64,000 nt of DNA from Otis tarda (lineage: Eukaryota; Chordata; Aves; Otidiformes; Otididae), in NCBI GenBank assembly GCA_026413225.1, contig CM048552.1, positions 208,085,553-208,149,552 of the forward strand. The letters run 5' to 3'. Below the pieces are notes generated by a model that worked only from the letters and a program-made list of their open reading frames with translations, did no database searches and had not been told where the DNA came from. This document shows, in pieces, positions 12,348 through 22,915 of the stretch. A program made the position numbers and the translations under genes. Position 1 is the stretch's first letter. Each line of letters starts with the position of its first letter.

Positions 12348-13222
12348 CATAGAATCATAGAATCATAGAATGGTTAGAGTTGGAAGGGACCTTCAAAGGT
12401 CATCTAGTCCAACCCCCCTGCAAGGAGCAGGGACATCTCCAACCAGATCAGGTTGCTCAGAGCCTCATCCAGCCTGGCCTTGAATGTTTCCAGGGATGGG
12501 GCTTCCACCACCTCTCTGAGCCACCTGTTCCAGTGTTCTATAACTCGCATTGTAAAAAATGTTTTCCTAATATCCAATCTAAATCTACCCCCCACTATTT
12601 TAAAACCATTACTCCTTGTCCCATTGCAACAGGCCCTACTAAACAGCCTCTCCCCATCTTTCTTGTAGGCCCCCTTGAAGTACTGGAAGACCGCTACCAG
12701 GTCTCCCCGGAGCCTCCTCTTCTCCAGGCTGAACAGCCCCAACTCTCTCAGCCTGTCCTCATAGGAGAGGTGCTCCAGCCCTTTTATCATCTTTGTGGCC
12801 CTCCTCTGGACCTTCTCCAACTGGTCCATGTCCTTCTCATGTTGGGGGCTCCAGAACTGGACACAGTACTCCAGGTGGGGTCTCACCAGGGCAGAGTAGA
12901 GGGGGAGAATCACCTCCCTTGACCTGCTGGCCACGCTTCTCTTGATGCAGCCCAGGATGCGGTTGGCCTTCTGGGCCGCAAGGGTGCATTGCCTGCTCAT
13001 GTTGAGCTTCTCCTCCACCAGCACTCCCAAGTCCTTCTCCTCAGGGCTGCTCTCAATCCATTCCCCGCCCAGTCTGTATTTGTGTCTGGGATTGCCATGA
13101 CCCAGGTGCAGGACCTTGTGCTTGGCCTGGTTGAACTTCATGAGGTTGGCACGGGCCCACCTCTCCAGCCTGTCAAGGTCCCTCTGGATGGCATCCCTCC
13201 CTTCCAGCGTGACATACCTAGT
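12348..13222 (-). mobile_element. CR1 LINE with long intact partial reverse-transcriptase frame
   Basis: Minus-strand CR1. Its 3' end is the repeated CATAGAAT motif at 12348-12370. The minus-strand frame 12404-13285 is open for 293 codons. About 270 of these are the CR1 C-terminal region, including [62 protein letters not shown] and [16 protein letters not shown]. The element begins about 20 codons inside that frame. The first codons ([13 protein letters not shown] region) come from flanking DNA. No stop interrupts the CR1 part, so the copy is relatively young, but the catalytic palm is missing. Confidence 0.94.
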
Positions 13223-15479
13223 CTCAATGCTGCTGTAGACACCTCTTTTTTTTTCTGTCTTCCTCTTTGAGCTAGAGAAAATCAAACAGTTGGTAGTACT
13301 AATTTTTTTTTAGATGCAGATGGACATGCAAGCTTACAAACTGGATTGTGTCTGAAAGGTTAAGCAGCTTCATGGAGGAAAGTACTAAATGTGAGGTGGC
13401 TGAGACAAGGTCCTAAACATGAATGTAAGACTAGCCACTGCAATTTGTTTGTACATCCGTTCTGTGTCTGGAGGAATGTGTGCATATTGAGCCAGACTCT
13501 TCTACTCCTGCTTTAACTGGAGGTGACAAAGATTATAGCAGTATAAATAACAGGGGATGCAACATCACTGATTTTAGTGAGATTATGTGAATTCTCAAAA
13601 AAGAAGATCAAAAAGCTGACTTGAAAATAAATGTAAAGTGAGACTCCACAATCAGATACAAAGTGAGGCATCAGGCAAAACAGAGAAGTCATTGCCAGTG
13701 TCAAAGCTGTACAGTCTATGCTGGAATAAGAAAAAAAAACCAGCATAATATCATTGGAATCTACCAACACTAGATATTAGCTGGAAAGGAGGATCAATAA
13801 ATTCCTGCTGTTACGCCACAATTCTATGCGTCATTACAGCTCATTTACACCTTCTGCCAAGGCAAATAGCAATAAAATGCCATTGTGATAAATCAGATTG
13901 ATCTCTTAGCCCGTAACTCCTGCTTGGTCAACTCAAATTCCCCAGTTTGTTTGCTTTAATTACTTGCTGTCTCTCATCCGTGGCTGTGTTCGTGCATCAT
14001 TGACGCTTAAGGAATAAACCTAGTGTGTACCATGCAGTGGTGGTTAAGGAGGCACTTAAAGAGTTACAACAAAGCGTGAGAAAATGGCCAAGTAGTAAAT
14101 TTGCCAGGTTGGGGGAAAGCTGCCTTTATTTTGGCTTGTAGAAGACATTTTAAGGTGTCTTGAGTTGGAACAAGTTACTTGTCACCCCCTAACAGCTTCT
14201 GAATTCATGGCCAGGAGGCAAAATTATTCGGGTCAGAAACAGTACCTTTTAGTCAGGCATTTTTCAATGCCTAACATAATAGATTGAGATTATTTAGGCA
14301 CAAGCACAGTAAAATAAGAAGTATAAGGTAAACTTTAATAAACAAGCATTTGAGATGTAAAGTAGTATAAAATGAGAGCTCCTATTTTCAAATCCTTTCA
14401 CTAAGATAATAAAATATATAGGCATGAAAAAGATTTTATATAATGAGACACAATTTGATTCAGCAAGAAAAATTAGGCTATTCTTGCCAAACTGAAAGCA
14501 CAAGTGATTCACAATTAATTCTGTATTATTGACTATTCTCTTAAAGAAATTAAATTTCCTTTACCAGTTTATGTAAAAATAATTCAATATCTGAATGATC
14601 TATCAAGAGATGTTTGCCATTGTGAAGAGCTTTTCCCTTCTCCCACCTGAAATAATAGAGCGTTTTCAAGTGATTATACAGAGAAACTCTTTAGTGGTGC
14701 TCGGAGCCCACAGTACTAGCGATTAAAACCATCATGAAATGCAAACTCCATTCTTCAGTAAAAACTTCAATCAATGTCCCCAGCAAGTGGTATAAGACAG
14801 AAGCTGTCCCCGAACCGACACCGACAGTGTGCGTTCCTAGAAAAAGGAAGGCAATTTTGTAGATAATAAACCTGCTTGTCACTTGAGAAAAAAAAAAAAT
14901 ACTTCCATTTTTTATATGTTATTCTGTATAAACCCAAACACTCTGTCTGTGCACATACAACTTTCCAGTGGTCCCTGTTAGGATGTTCTTAGAACCTTTT
15001 CACACCATGTTATCTATCCCCTCCTCATCCACTATATAGCAGGTTGTTTTTATAAATTCACGTGTACGGATTTCATTATCACACAGGCTGCGAGCTCAGG
15101 TAATAACAAGGCCATTTTAGTCCCATTAGCAGGCTTGGTTCAGCTCTGATCCAAGTTCCAGCTTGCAAAAGAGACCTAGGAATTTTGCAGGAGTAAAGAC
15201 AAGATATGGCAATCAGTGTGGAAAGATCACGTTCAGGAGGAAAGAGCTCTCCAGTGACTGGAGCTTGGCCAATCCTTTGCTGGTGTAGAACCAAATCTCA
15301 CACCTTTCATCTACTAATTTTTCATGTCTCCAAAAAGGGATGGTAAAAGAGTGAGTAGGAAGGTGAAGTGTAAGAATGGAAGGAAAGTTGAAAAACTCTT
15401 GAATTGCGTGTCAAATTGAGCAGCGCATAGATGGGTAAGTTGAACGATTCACAGAACTTGGAGCTGCTGAGGGACTGTT
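13223..15479. other. No gene recognised
   Basis: AT-rich sequence with no exon-like frame longer than about 90 codons. The minus-strand frames at 13513-13770 and 14294-14512 are hydrophobic because the DNA is AT-rich, and they lack splice context. Confidence 0.5.
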
Positions 15480-15856
15480 TCACAGATTCATGGACTGGTT
15501 TGGGTTGGAAGGGTCCTTCAAAGGTCATCCAGTCCAACCCCCCTACAAGGAGCAGGGACATCCCTGACTAGATCAGGTTGCTCAGAGCCCTGTCCAACCT
15601 GGCCTTGAATGTTTCCAGGGATGGGGCATCAACCACCTCTCTGGGCAACCTGTGCCAGTGTTCCACGGCCCTCAGTGTAAAAAAATTCTTCCTTACATCA
15701 AGTCTAGATTTACCCTCTTTTAGTTTAAAACCATTACCCCTTGTCCTACTGCTACAGACCCTATTATAAAGTCTGTCCTCATCTTTCTTGTAAGCCCCCT
15801 TTAAGTATTGAAAGACTGCAATAAAGTCTCCCCAGAGCCTTTTCTTCTCCAGGCAG
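15480..15856 (-). mobile_element. CR1 LINE 3'-end fragment
   Basis: Minus-strand CR1. The terminal repeat is eroded (CACAGATTCATGGACTGG), followed by TTTGGGTTGGAAGGGTCC and AAGGAGCAGGGACATCCC. The minus frame 15568-15972 covers GDFIAVFQYLKGAYKKDEDR and RLDVRKNFFTLRAVEHWHRL. The CR1 part ends at TTCTTCTCCAGGCAG, after which the frame continues into unrelated DNA. Confidence 0.93.
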
Positions 15857-17574
15857 TAACAATCCGGCAGCAGTAATGTGCTTTTCAATACAGGAGGTGT
15901 AACTGTAAAGGGAGGACATGGAAACAACGGTTTGGCTGTAGGTGTAAGAGCAGGGTTGGCAGCAGAGGACATCTAGTGGTGTTCAGCTGTAAATCTGAAG
16001 AATAAACAGGAGGATTTGTGCATTATTCCACTGGCAATACCTTACCTCCCAGGGGAAGGTTGCTGTGTTGAAGTGTTGCAGGAGCTGTGTGCCTTCAGGA
16101 AACACTTGTAGTCCTGCTCTTTGCAACTCAATGATATAGATCTGCATTGCACAAAAATGAGATATTTAAGTATACAGGCTAGAGGTGCAGTTTTAATTTA
16201 TATACTTATATATATACAGGGGAGGAAATCTCTTTTAATGCAGTTATGAACTAAGCTTATTCAGGTGTGTAAAAATGATCACTTATAGGTTTTACTCACA
16301 AAAATACAATGCTGGGGTGTATCAGAAAAATCTGAACTAGAAGTAAATAGCTGCTAGCATCACATACAGTGGTGTTTCCCCTTGGGATGAGACACTATTG
16401 TGAAAATCCAATGAATTGTCACATTCCCAGCAACATCCCTGTCGCATGCCTGTGTACGCTGTTATCAGCCACTCCGTGTGATATTGCATGCTTACGCTAA
16501 GTCAACACGGAGAAAGCTTCTCATAATGCCTTTGCCATACAGCTGGAGAAGAACAGCTACTTTTATTTATTTACTTATTTATTGAAAAATGCAGTTGAAA
16601 TGGGAGGCGAGGTGAGTCACTGAAAAGGCTGTCTTTTTTGGTTTAGCTACACAGCAAGCATACCTTCGAGATGGATTTTCACCACAATACCCTCTCTGGC
16701 CTTGGTCCAGCAAAGCACTGAACTCTAAGGGTGAAGTTAAACTCATCCTTACACGCTTTGCTGGACTAGGATCAGAATGCTGAATAGTTTGCACAGTCAA
16801 ATCTCAGGTGCATTTGTACAATAAACAAAAATAACACTAAAAAATGACCAGAAGTTCCAACTGTGTTCTGAGAATTTACTTCTATACTCCTGGAAAATTA
16901 ATTTGAGTGCTGGGCAGAAACCAATCAATAGGTGAAATCCAGTGCATGTGGCAGACTCTTTGATGAAGTTAATATCGTGAGTGTGTCTGCAGTTTCACAC
17001 AGAATACCTCATTTGGTAAACTTTTTAAATTATCCTATTCCAGAAGGCAAATCAATTTGACACTTACGTGATTGCCCAAATAGTCAAAATTAACATTAAA
17101 ACATTTTTCTAGGAGTCACTGATTTTTCTTTTGTTTGTTCCGTTTGAAAACAGAAAGAAAGAAGAAACAGTGTTCAATCCAAGTTCCACATTCCACTGCT
17201 ACTTCTTGAATGTTATGAGTAAAATACAACACTAAGAGAATCTCACATCAAAAAAAAAGGAAGTGTCAAAGTGGGAAACACTAACCTGAAAATTTATGTT
17301 ACGGGAATAAAGCTTTACCAGATAAATCTTTAAAGAACCTGTTATAGTCAAGTAGAAAAGTTTACTGTTGCGGAGTAAGAAGGGGATTCAGCTCCAGACA
17401 GAGAGACATGACTCAGCTAGGCACTCCTAGGCACCCTGGGCATCTGATGATAACCGAGGTGCCTAAAGTGTCCCTCCTGCCCTCCAGCTGCTCCTCCAGA
17501 AAAGTGTGAGATTCCCCCTAGATCCTTCATCTTAACAGTGAGTTTCACATGCTCTCAAAACCTTAGAGACATCT
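15857..17574. other. No gene recognised
   Basis: AT-rich DNA. It includes a short TTTA-type tetranucleotide run at 16561-16584 (TTTTATTTATTTACTTATTT). No exon-like frame or repeat family was recognised. Confidence 0.5.
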
Positions 17575-18610
17575 CTCTTCTGTTTCAGCTGATGTCCACT
17601 GTCTCTTGCCCTCCCACTATGAACCATTGTGGAGAGTCTGGCTCTGTCTTCTGGATGTCCTCCTCATAGATAAAAGAAGGCTGCTATCAGGTGCAAACTC
17701 TTTCTTTGCCAGATTGATCAAGCCCGTTTTCCTCTGTGTCCTGTCACAGGGCGTGTGCCCCACGCCCCCGGTGATTTTGGTGGCCCTCCTCTAGGCTTAC
17801 TCAAGTTTATCAACACTTTTTTTTTTTGTTGGGGGCCCAAAAACTAGTCACATCACAATATTCCATGCATGGTCTAGCAAGTGCTGGTTAGAGAGGAATA
17901 ATCACTTCCCTCCAACATCTGGCTACACTCTTGTTAGTATAGCACCATATCTTGTTAATTTTAACTGCTACCAGGGCACACTGCTGGCTCACATTTAGGT
18001 TGTTGTCTACCAGGACCTACCTGAAAGAGCTCTTTCACAGTCGATCAGTGCCCAGCTTACACCACTGCGATGACTTTTTTCTTCTCAGAGGAAGGACTTT
18101 GCATCTATCTTAATTCAAATTCATAAGGCTCTTGTCAGCCCATTCCTCCAGCCTGTCCACCTCCTTTTGAAAGGAAGCCCTTCCCACCAGTGTGCCAACT
18201 GATCCTCCCCCTGTTTAGTGTCACCTGAAAGCTGATGAGGTGTGTTCTGTCTTCACCTCCAGGTCATTAATAAAGATATTAAAAAATATACATCTCAAGA
18301 TAAACATCTGACTAACTCCACTTGTAACCATCTTCCAGGAAGACTACGAGCCTTAACCAAAACTCCTTGAACCTGACAGCTCAGCTAGCTCTCCAGCCCC
18401 GCACAGTAATCCGCCTACCCGGACCTTAATAATGTAACTTGAAAAGAAGGTTGCTGTGGCAGACTGTGTCATAAGCCTTGCTAATGTCAAGGTAGACAAA
18501 ACTCATCATTCTTCCTTTGTCTTCAGACCTAGATCTTAGAAGTTAAAAATGGTTTACACTAGGCAAATCCATGTTAGCTATGAAATATATATGACCTTTC
18601 TCTACTAGCT
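17575..18610 (-). mobile_element. Ancient, heavily decayed CR1-like LINE
   Basis: About 1 kb that reads as a strongly mutated antisense CR1. Landmarks occur in the expected order: a counterpart of the coding tail (CTGTCTCTTGCCCTCCCAC), TGGTGGCCCTCCTCTAGGC, GGGGCCCAAAAACTAG, CAGCCTGTCCACCTCC, AGGTCATTAATAAAGATATT, TAACTCCACTTGTAACC, and GTCATAAGCCTTGCTAATGTC. All reading frames are shattered. It is far more diverged than any other copy here, so it probably comes from an old insertion shared among birds. Both boundaries are approximate. Confidence 0.75.
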
Positions 18611-20566
18611 TATTCCAAGTAAACATTGAGTCACTTAGATGAACAAAGTATTATTGTAACATGCAGAGTTCATTTTTTTTTTTGGTATTTATTTCACGTA
18701 GAAGACAACCCTGAAGACTCTGAAGCATGGCTACAGGCTCTTCAGCTGAACATTTTTATGTTCATGTTTATGCTCTGGATCTCATAGACCTGATATCATA
18801 TGATTTGAGACATTAATCCATGATTTCCCTTCCTTTTTAGCTCTTGAAAAAAAAAAAAAAAGAAAGGAGATAAATGGAAAGATGAGGCAAAGCAATGATC
18901 ATTCCTTTACCTTTCTTGAGAGAAAGAAAGTGCCAGTTTTTGTTTGTTTTGTAGCATAATCTCTGCATAGTAAGACTGAATGTAGCCATTGAGAACCCTC
19001 TGCTGTCTGAAATATCTTCCTGCCGCTTGTATGCTCCCTCATGAGAAGAACTTACCATGATACAAAAAAAGAGTAGTTAATTGTACCTCACAAGAACAAG
19101 TGTCCAACTTGGGAAAAAAAAAAACCCCAAAACTCTATTACCATTTCTGCCTTTCTGTCCTGTGCACAAAACCTTTACCATTCCTGTCCTGCTGTTCTTT
19201 ACACCGTAGGATGTTTTTGCTGCTTCAGTTGACACACAGCTATGAGTCTGCTACAAATGAGTTGAAAGTTCTGTTCATTTGCTCAGGAATGAACAACAGG
19301 GGAATGGAGCAGAACTTTCTTGATGTGCATATACTGCTGACTGGAAAAGTTTATACTTCGTCAAGACATGAGCTACATGCAGATTTTCCATCACCACACC
19401 TGGCCTCCTCACTGGAACTACGCCCTCGTTAACGGAGAGGAGGGCTGAATTAACTGACCACACTCTGGGTTGACAGAAAACTTTGAAATAGAAAACACAG
19501 GAACAGAGAGGAGGAAAAAAAAAAAAAAAACAAACTCTGAAAAAAAATGCTAGGAAAAATGAACTTCTTGTTGTTTGTGAGCACCCGGCGGCAGGGCGGG
19601 GGCCTGGCCCAGCGGAGCGCCGGTTCAGCACCTTGGCCAGCTCCCGCCGCGCTCCCGCGTGGGCGCGCCCCGGGCACAGCGCGGCCGCGGGGCTGGAGGG
19701 ACAGAGCTGGGCCGCAGGGACCTCGGAAGGGTATTCGGGCAAACACTTCTTCAGTCTCTCCCACAAAATCCACAAAGCCCTTGCCTTTCAGGAAACAGGG
19801 GATGGGTTTCGAGGTATCTGTGGGCCTGGGCCACGCTTTTCCTGCTGGGGTGGAACCGTTAGTCAGCTTTTAGGTGTTAACCAGCTTCAAAGAGAACTGT
19901 TCATGACTCTCTAGCCCAAGTCATTTCTTGACTTGTGTTGAAAGTGCCTGCAAAACTCTTAGGAAATGTCAAGTTACTTTGTTACTTCTTTTCGACCTTT
20001 CCGACTTCTTTTTTTCTTGATGTCAGCTGAGGTGGCTTATTACTGCTTGCCATGCTTTCTCAAAAAGAAAACATATCCATGACCAAAACAGTGGTGAGCT
20101 TCTTAGGATGCCATCATAGATGTCAAGAGTTCGTGACGTCACGTCACACTATGCACTATTACATGAGAAAGGATGAAAGGGGAAAAGAAAGATCTGCAAC
20201 ACAGGAGACGTTAAGACCCCTGAAGGTTTCCTTTGTTAAACTCACACGTGTGCAGTCCTCTCTGGTTGTTTTCCACTTGGTGGTGGCCATCAGGTCTCAA
20301 AACCAGTTGCCCACTGGCTCCATCCATTCCCACAAGAGAAGCTTTAGCTTATTTAATTTCCCAAGGAGTTAAGCTCCTTGTCTTTACATGACCACTGCTC
20401 TGAGGGTTTGTAAATCCTGTCCTTGCAACCTGCACCCGGAGCCTGAGTGTCCTGGTCTCTTCCCAATAACACTCCAAGAACCGACAGCACTGGGGCCGGC
20501 TCGGGGTCTTCATCCCCCATCCCCTTCACAGTCTTCCTCTCTCTTGCAAAGACTTACCATCTTTTA
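18611..20566. other. No firm gene; small CpG-rich patch at about 19585-19735
   Basis: AT-rich DNA except for about 150 bases near 19.6-19.7 kb that are dense in CpG (CCGGCGGCAGGGCGGGG and GTGGGCGCGCCCCGGGC are typical). The patch is open in several frames on both strands, none with a recognisable domain or a clear start and donor. It could be an orphan CpG island or an unidentified first exon. A16 lies at 19515-19530. Confidence 0.45.
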
Positions 20567-21010
20567 CATAGAATCATGGAATGGTTTGGGCTGGAAGGGA
20601 CCTTTAAAGCCCATCCAGTCCAACCCCCCTGCAAGGAGCAGGGACATCTCCAACCAGATCAGGTTGCTCAGAGCCCCATCCAACCTGGCCTTGAATGTTT
20701 CCAGGGATGGGGCATCCACCACCTCTCTGGGCAACCTGTGCCAGTGTTCCACCACCCTCAGTGTAAAATATTTTTTCCTTATGTCCAGTCTGAATCTACC
20801 TTCCTCCACTTTAAAACCATTTCCCCTTGTCCTATCACAACAGGCCCTGCTGAAGAGTTTCTCCCCATCTTTCCTGTAGGCCCCCTTCAGGTACTGGAAG
20901 GCTGCTATAAGGACTCCCCAGAGCCTCCTCTTCTCCAGGCTGAACAGCCCCAACCCTCTCAGCCCGTGCTCATAGGAGAGGTGCTCCAGCCCTCTGATCA
21001 TCTTTGTGGC
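20567..21010 (-). mobile_element. CR1 LINE 3' third, upstream arm of an inverted pair
   Basis: Minus-strand CR1 with the 3' terminal CATAGAATCATGGAATGG, the conserved UTR, and a clean 145-codon C-terminal frame (20564-21001 minus; [60 protein letters not shown]). The element stops at CTTTGTGGC near 21010. It lies about 570 bases upstream of the signal-peptide exon and opposes the CR1 at 22245-22915. Confidence 0.94.
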
Positions 21011-21583
21011 ATCTTTATGCTTATCAGCTTTTGTGGTCCTGCGGGAACTCAGTGCACTCCCATCCTTCCCATGTCGTTACAGCCCAGCTCACTTTTCCCA
21101 GACACTGTCTCCAGTGGGGACATCACCTTCCTCCTGCTGCTCCCCAACTCTACAGACCCCTTGGCACCGGGAAGCCCGGGGTGGGAGGAGAGGGCTGGGG
21201 CCTGCCGTACCCACCTCCCCCACGCACACGCGTGGCTGTGGGGAGCAGGTGTAGAACAGGTCCCTTGCCCCTCCCCGGGTGCTGGAAATGCCAACCCACC
21301 CGTCACCCGTGGTATCAGCAGTGGTGACAGCAGCCCCCCACTCCTGGGGGGCACGGAGCGGGGGGGCCGTGGAGGGTGACAACCCCCATGCCAGCGGCCG
21401 TGAGGTGTCTGTGAGGACACGGTGGGGGGGCTCACATCCCACCCAGCCGCCGCTCCCCTCGCGACAGCCCCGCAGTTCCCGCCCTCCTCGTGAAAAACCC
21501 CGCGCCCGCACCGCAGCTCCCGCCCCCAGCCCCGCTCCCCCCAGCCCCGGTGCCACCGGGCGCCCTCCCCGCCGGAACCGGCC

Positions 21584-21653
21584 ATGCCGGGGGGGGCAGC
21601 CCGGGCCCCGCTGCTGCTGCTGCTGCTGGCGCTGCCCGGCCCCGGGCCGGCGG
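21584..21653 (+). CDS. First coding exon (signal peptide) of an unidentified type I membrane protein
   Basis: The ATG sits in a reasonable Kozak context (CCGGCCATGC) inside a CpG island. The exon encodes 23 residues, starting MPGGAARAP, then a run of six leucines within LLLLLLALPG and an Ala/Pro/Gly end, which is a textbook cleavable signal peptide. The exon ends in phase 1 at GGCGG|GTGAGTG, a near-perfect splice donor. The next exon must therefore start with two bases of a codon, as the candidates at 32682 and 44889 do. I do not recognise the gene. The frame stays open past the donor into the intron only because the DNA is GC-rich. A non-coding or unspliced reading is less likely given the signal peptide and donor together. 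Confidence 0.6.
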
Positions 21654-21739
21654 GTGAGTGCGGGGCGATCGTGTCCCAGCCGGGGGGGACGGGACGAGAG
21701 GGGCGGCGGGGCCGCTCCCCGCACCCCCGGGCCGGGGAG

Positions 21740-21817
21740 TTCCACCCCACCACCCCCCACTCCCCTGCCCCGGGGGATTCCACCCCAGCACCCCCCCCAC
21801 TCCCCTGCCCCGGGGGA
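21740..21817 (+). repeat. Two-copy tandem repeat in intron 1 (38 and 40 bp)
   Basis: Unit 1 (21740-21777) and unit 2 (21778-21817) both run from TTCCACCCCA to CTGCCCCGGGGGA. They differ by one C/G change and two extra C residues. The repeat lies 86 bases after the exon 1 donor. The complementary strand is rich in G runs. Confidence 0.9.
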
Positions 21818-22244
21818 GGGAGGAGGCGGCAGCCAGGAGCCGGTGGGGTGGGCAGTTTCCAGCGGGGCAATCAGAAAAGGCTAAAAAAATAATAGTGAAC
21901 AGAATAATTAATAGAGAGTGATGTGTTTGTTTCGGTTGTTTGTTTTGTTTTTTTTTCCCCTTTCTTTTCTATTTTATAAAAATCGAAGCTTTTTCTGCTG
22001 GAGCAGCCTGAAAGAGGAACTTGGATGGGAGCAGATTGGTTGTGATGTGCATGTTTTGTTTGGAAACGCTCCTGTGTCCCTTGGCAGGGGCTGGGTGCCT
22101 TGCAGTGTTTTTCCCTTTTCACTTGTTGGCCTTGACATGCTTGAACTGGGTGCTCAAACGCTGCATTGAGGCGTGAGGGGAAGAGCAGGTGACCCTGCTG
22201 CCCTCGCTGCCCGCTCATTGAGCGTGGGCAACTGCCTGGGAAAA

Positions 22245-22915
22245 GCTGATGAGGAAAGGAGGTGAACACGAGCTGGCAGCGTGCACTTGCAGCCCAGAAA
22301 GCCAACCGCATCCTGGGCTGCATCAAAAGAAGTGTGGTCAGCAGGTCGAGGGAGGGGATTCTGCCCCTCTACTCAGCTCTGGAGTGAGTAGAGTGGGACC
22401 CCACCTGGAGTAGGGTGTCCTGCTCTGGAGCCCCCAACATAAGAAAGACATGGACCTGTTGGAGCGAGTCCAGAGGATGCCATGAAGATGATTGGAGGGC
22501 TGGAGCACCTCTCCTGTGAGGACAGTCTGAGAGTTGGGGCTGTTCAACCTGGAGACTAGAAGGCTCCAGGGAGACCTTACAGTGGCCTTCTAGTACCTAA
22601 AGGGGGCCTATAGGAAATAAGGAGAGGGACTTTTCACAAGGACATGTAGTGGTAGGACAAGGGGTAATGGCTTTAAACTGGAAGAAGGTAGATTTAGATT
22701 AGAGAGAAGGCAGAAATGCTTCACTGTGAGGGTGGTGAAACACTGGCACAGGTTGCCCAGAGAGGTGGTGGATGCCCCATCCCTGGAAGTGTTCAAGGCC
22801 AGGTTGGATGGGGCTTTGAGCAACCTAGTCTGGTGGAACGTGTCTCTGTCCAAGGCAGAGGGGTTGGAACTGAATGGTCTTTAAGGCCCTTTCCAACCCA
22901 AACCTGTCTATGACC
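22245..22915 (+). mobile_element. CR1 LINE 3' fragment, downstream arm of an inverted pair
   Basis: Sense-strand CR1 inside intron 1. It starts near GAACACGAGCTGGCAGCGTG, runs through GCCAACCGCATCCTGGGCTGC and CACTGGCACAGGTTGCCCAG, and ends with GGCCCTTTCCAACCCAAACC. Small indels (for example in the stretch ACTCAGCTCTGGAGTGAG near 22370-22390) break the reverse-transcriptase frame, so no long sense frame remains. The terminal 8-mer repeat is eroded to TCTATGACC. Confidence 0.92.

Larger units (their letters stand above)
21430..21860 (+). promoter_or_regulatory. CpG island, probable promoter of the + strand membrane-protein gene
   Basis: A sharply GC- and CpG-rich block inside AT-rich DNA. 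It contains several GC-box-like CCGCCC and CCCGCCCCC strings (for example near 21520-21540). No TATA box is visible, which is usual for CpG-island promoters. It covers the ATG exon at 21584 and the start of the intron. The transcription start cannot be placed from sequence alone. The long overlapping frames in this block on both strands are a by-product of the base composition. Confidence 0.6.

Noticed and set aside
12380..12922. 180-codon + strand frame
   Set aside because: It is the antisense shadow of the CR1 reverse-transcriptase frame on the minus strand.
19275..19775. 166-codon minus-strand frame
   Set aside because: It spans a CpG-rich patch and a poly(A) tract that translates to a phenylalanine run. 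No domain was recognised.
20447..21379. 310-codon + strand frame
   Set aside because: Its first two thirds are antisense CR1 and the rest is GC-rich promoter DNA.
21049..21884. Several frames of 100-310 codons on both strands around the CpG island
   Set aside because: They overlap each other in a very GC-rich block where stop codons are rare. Only the signal-peptide exon has a start context, biased composition and a donor.
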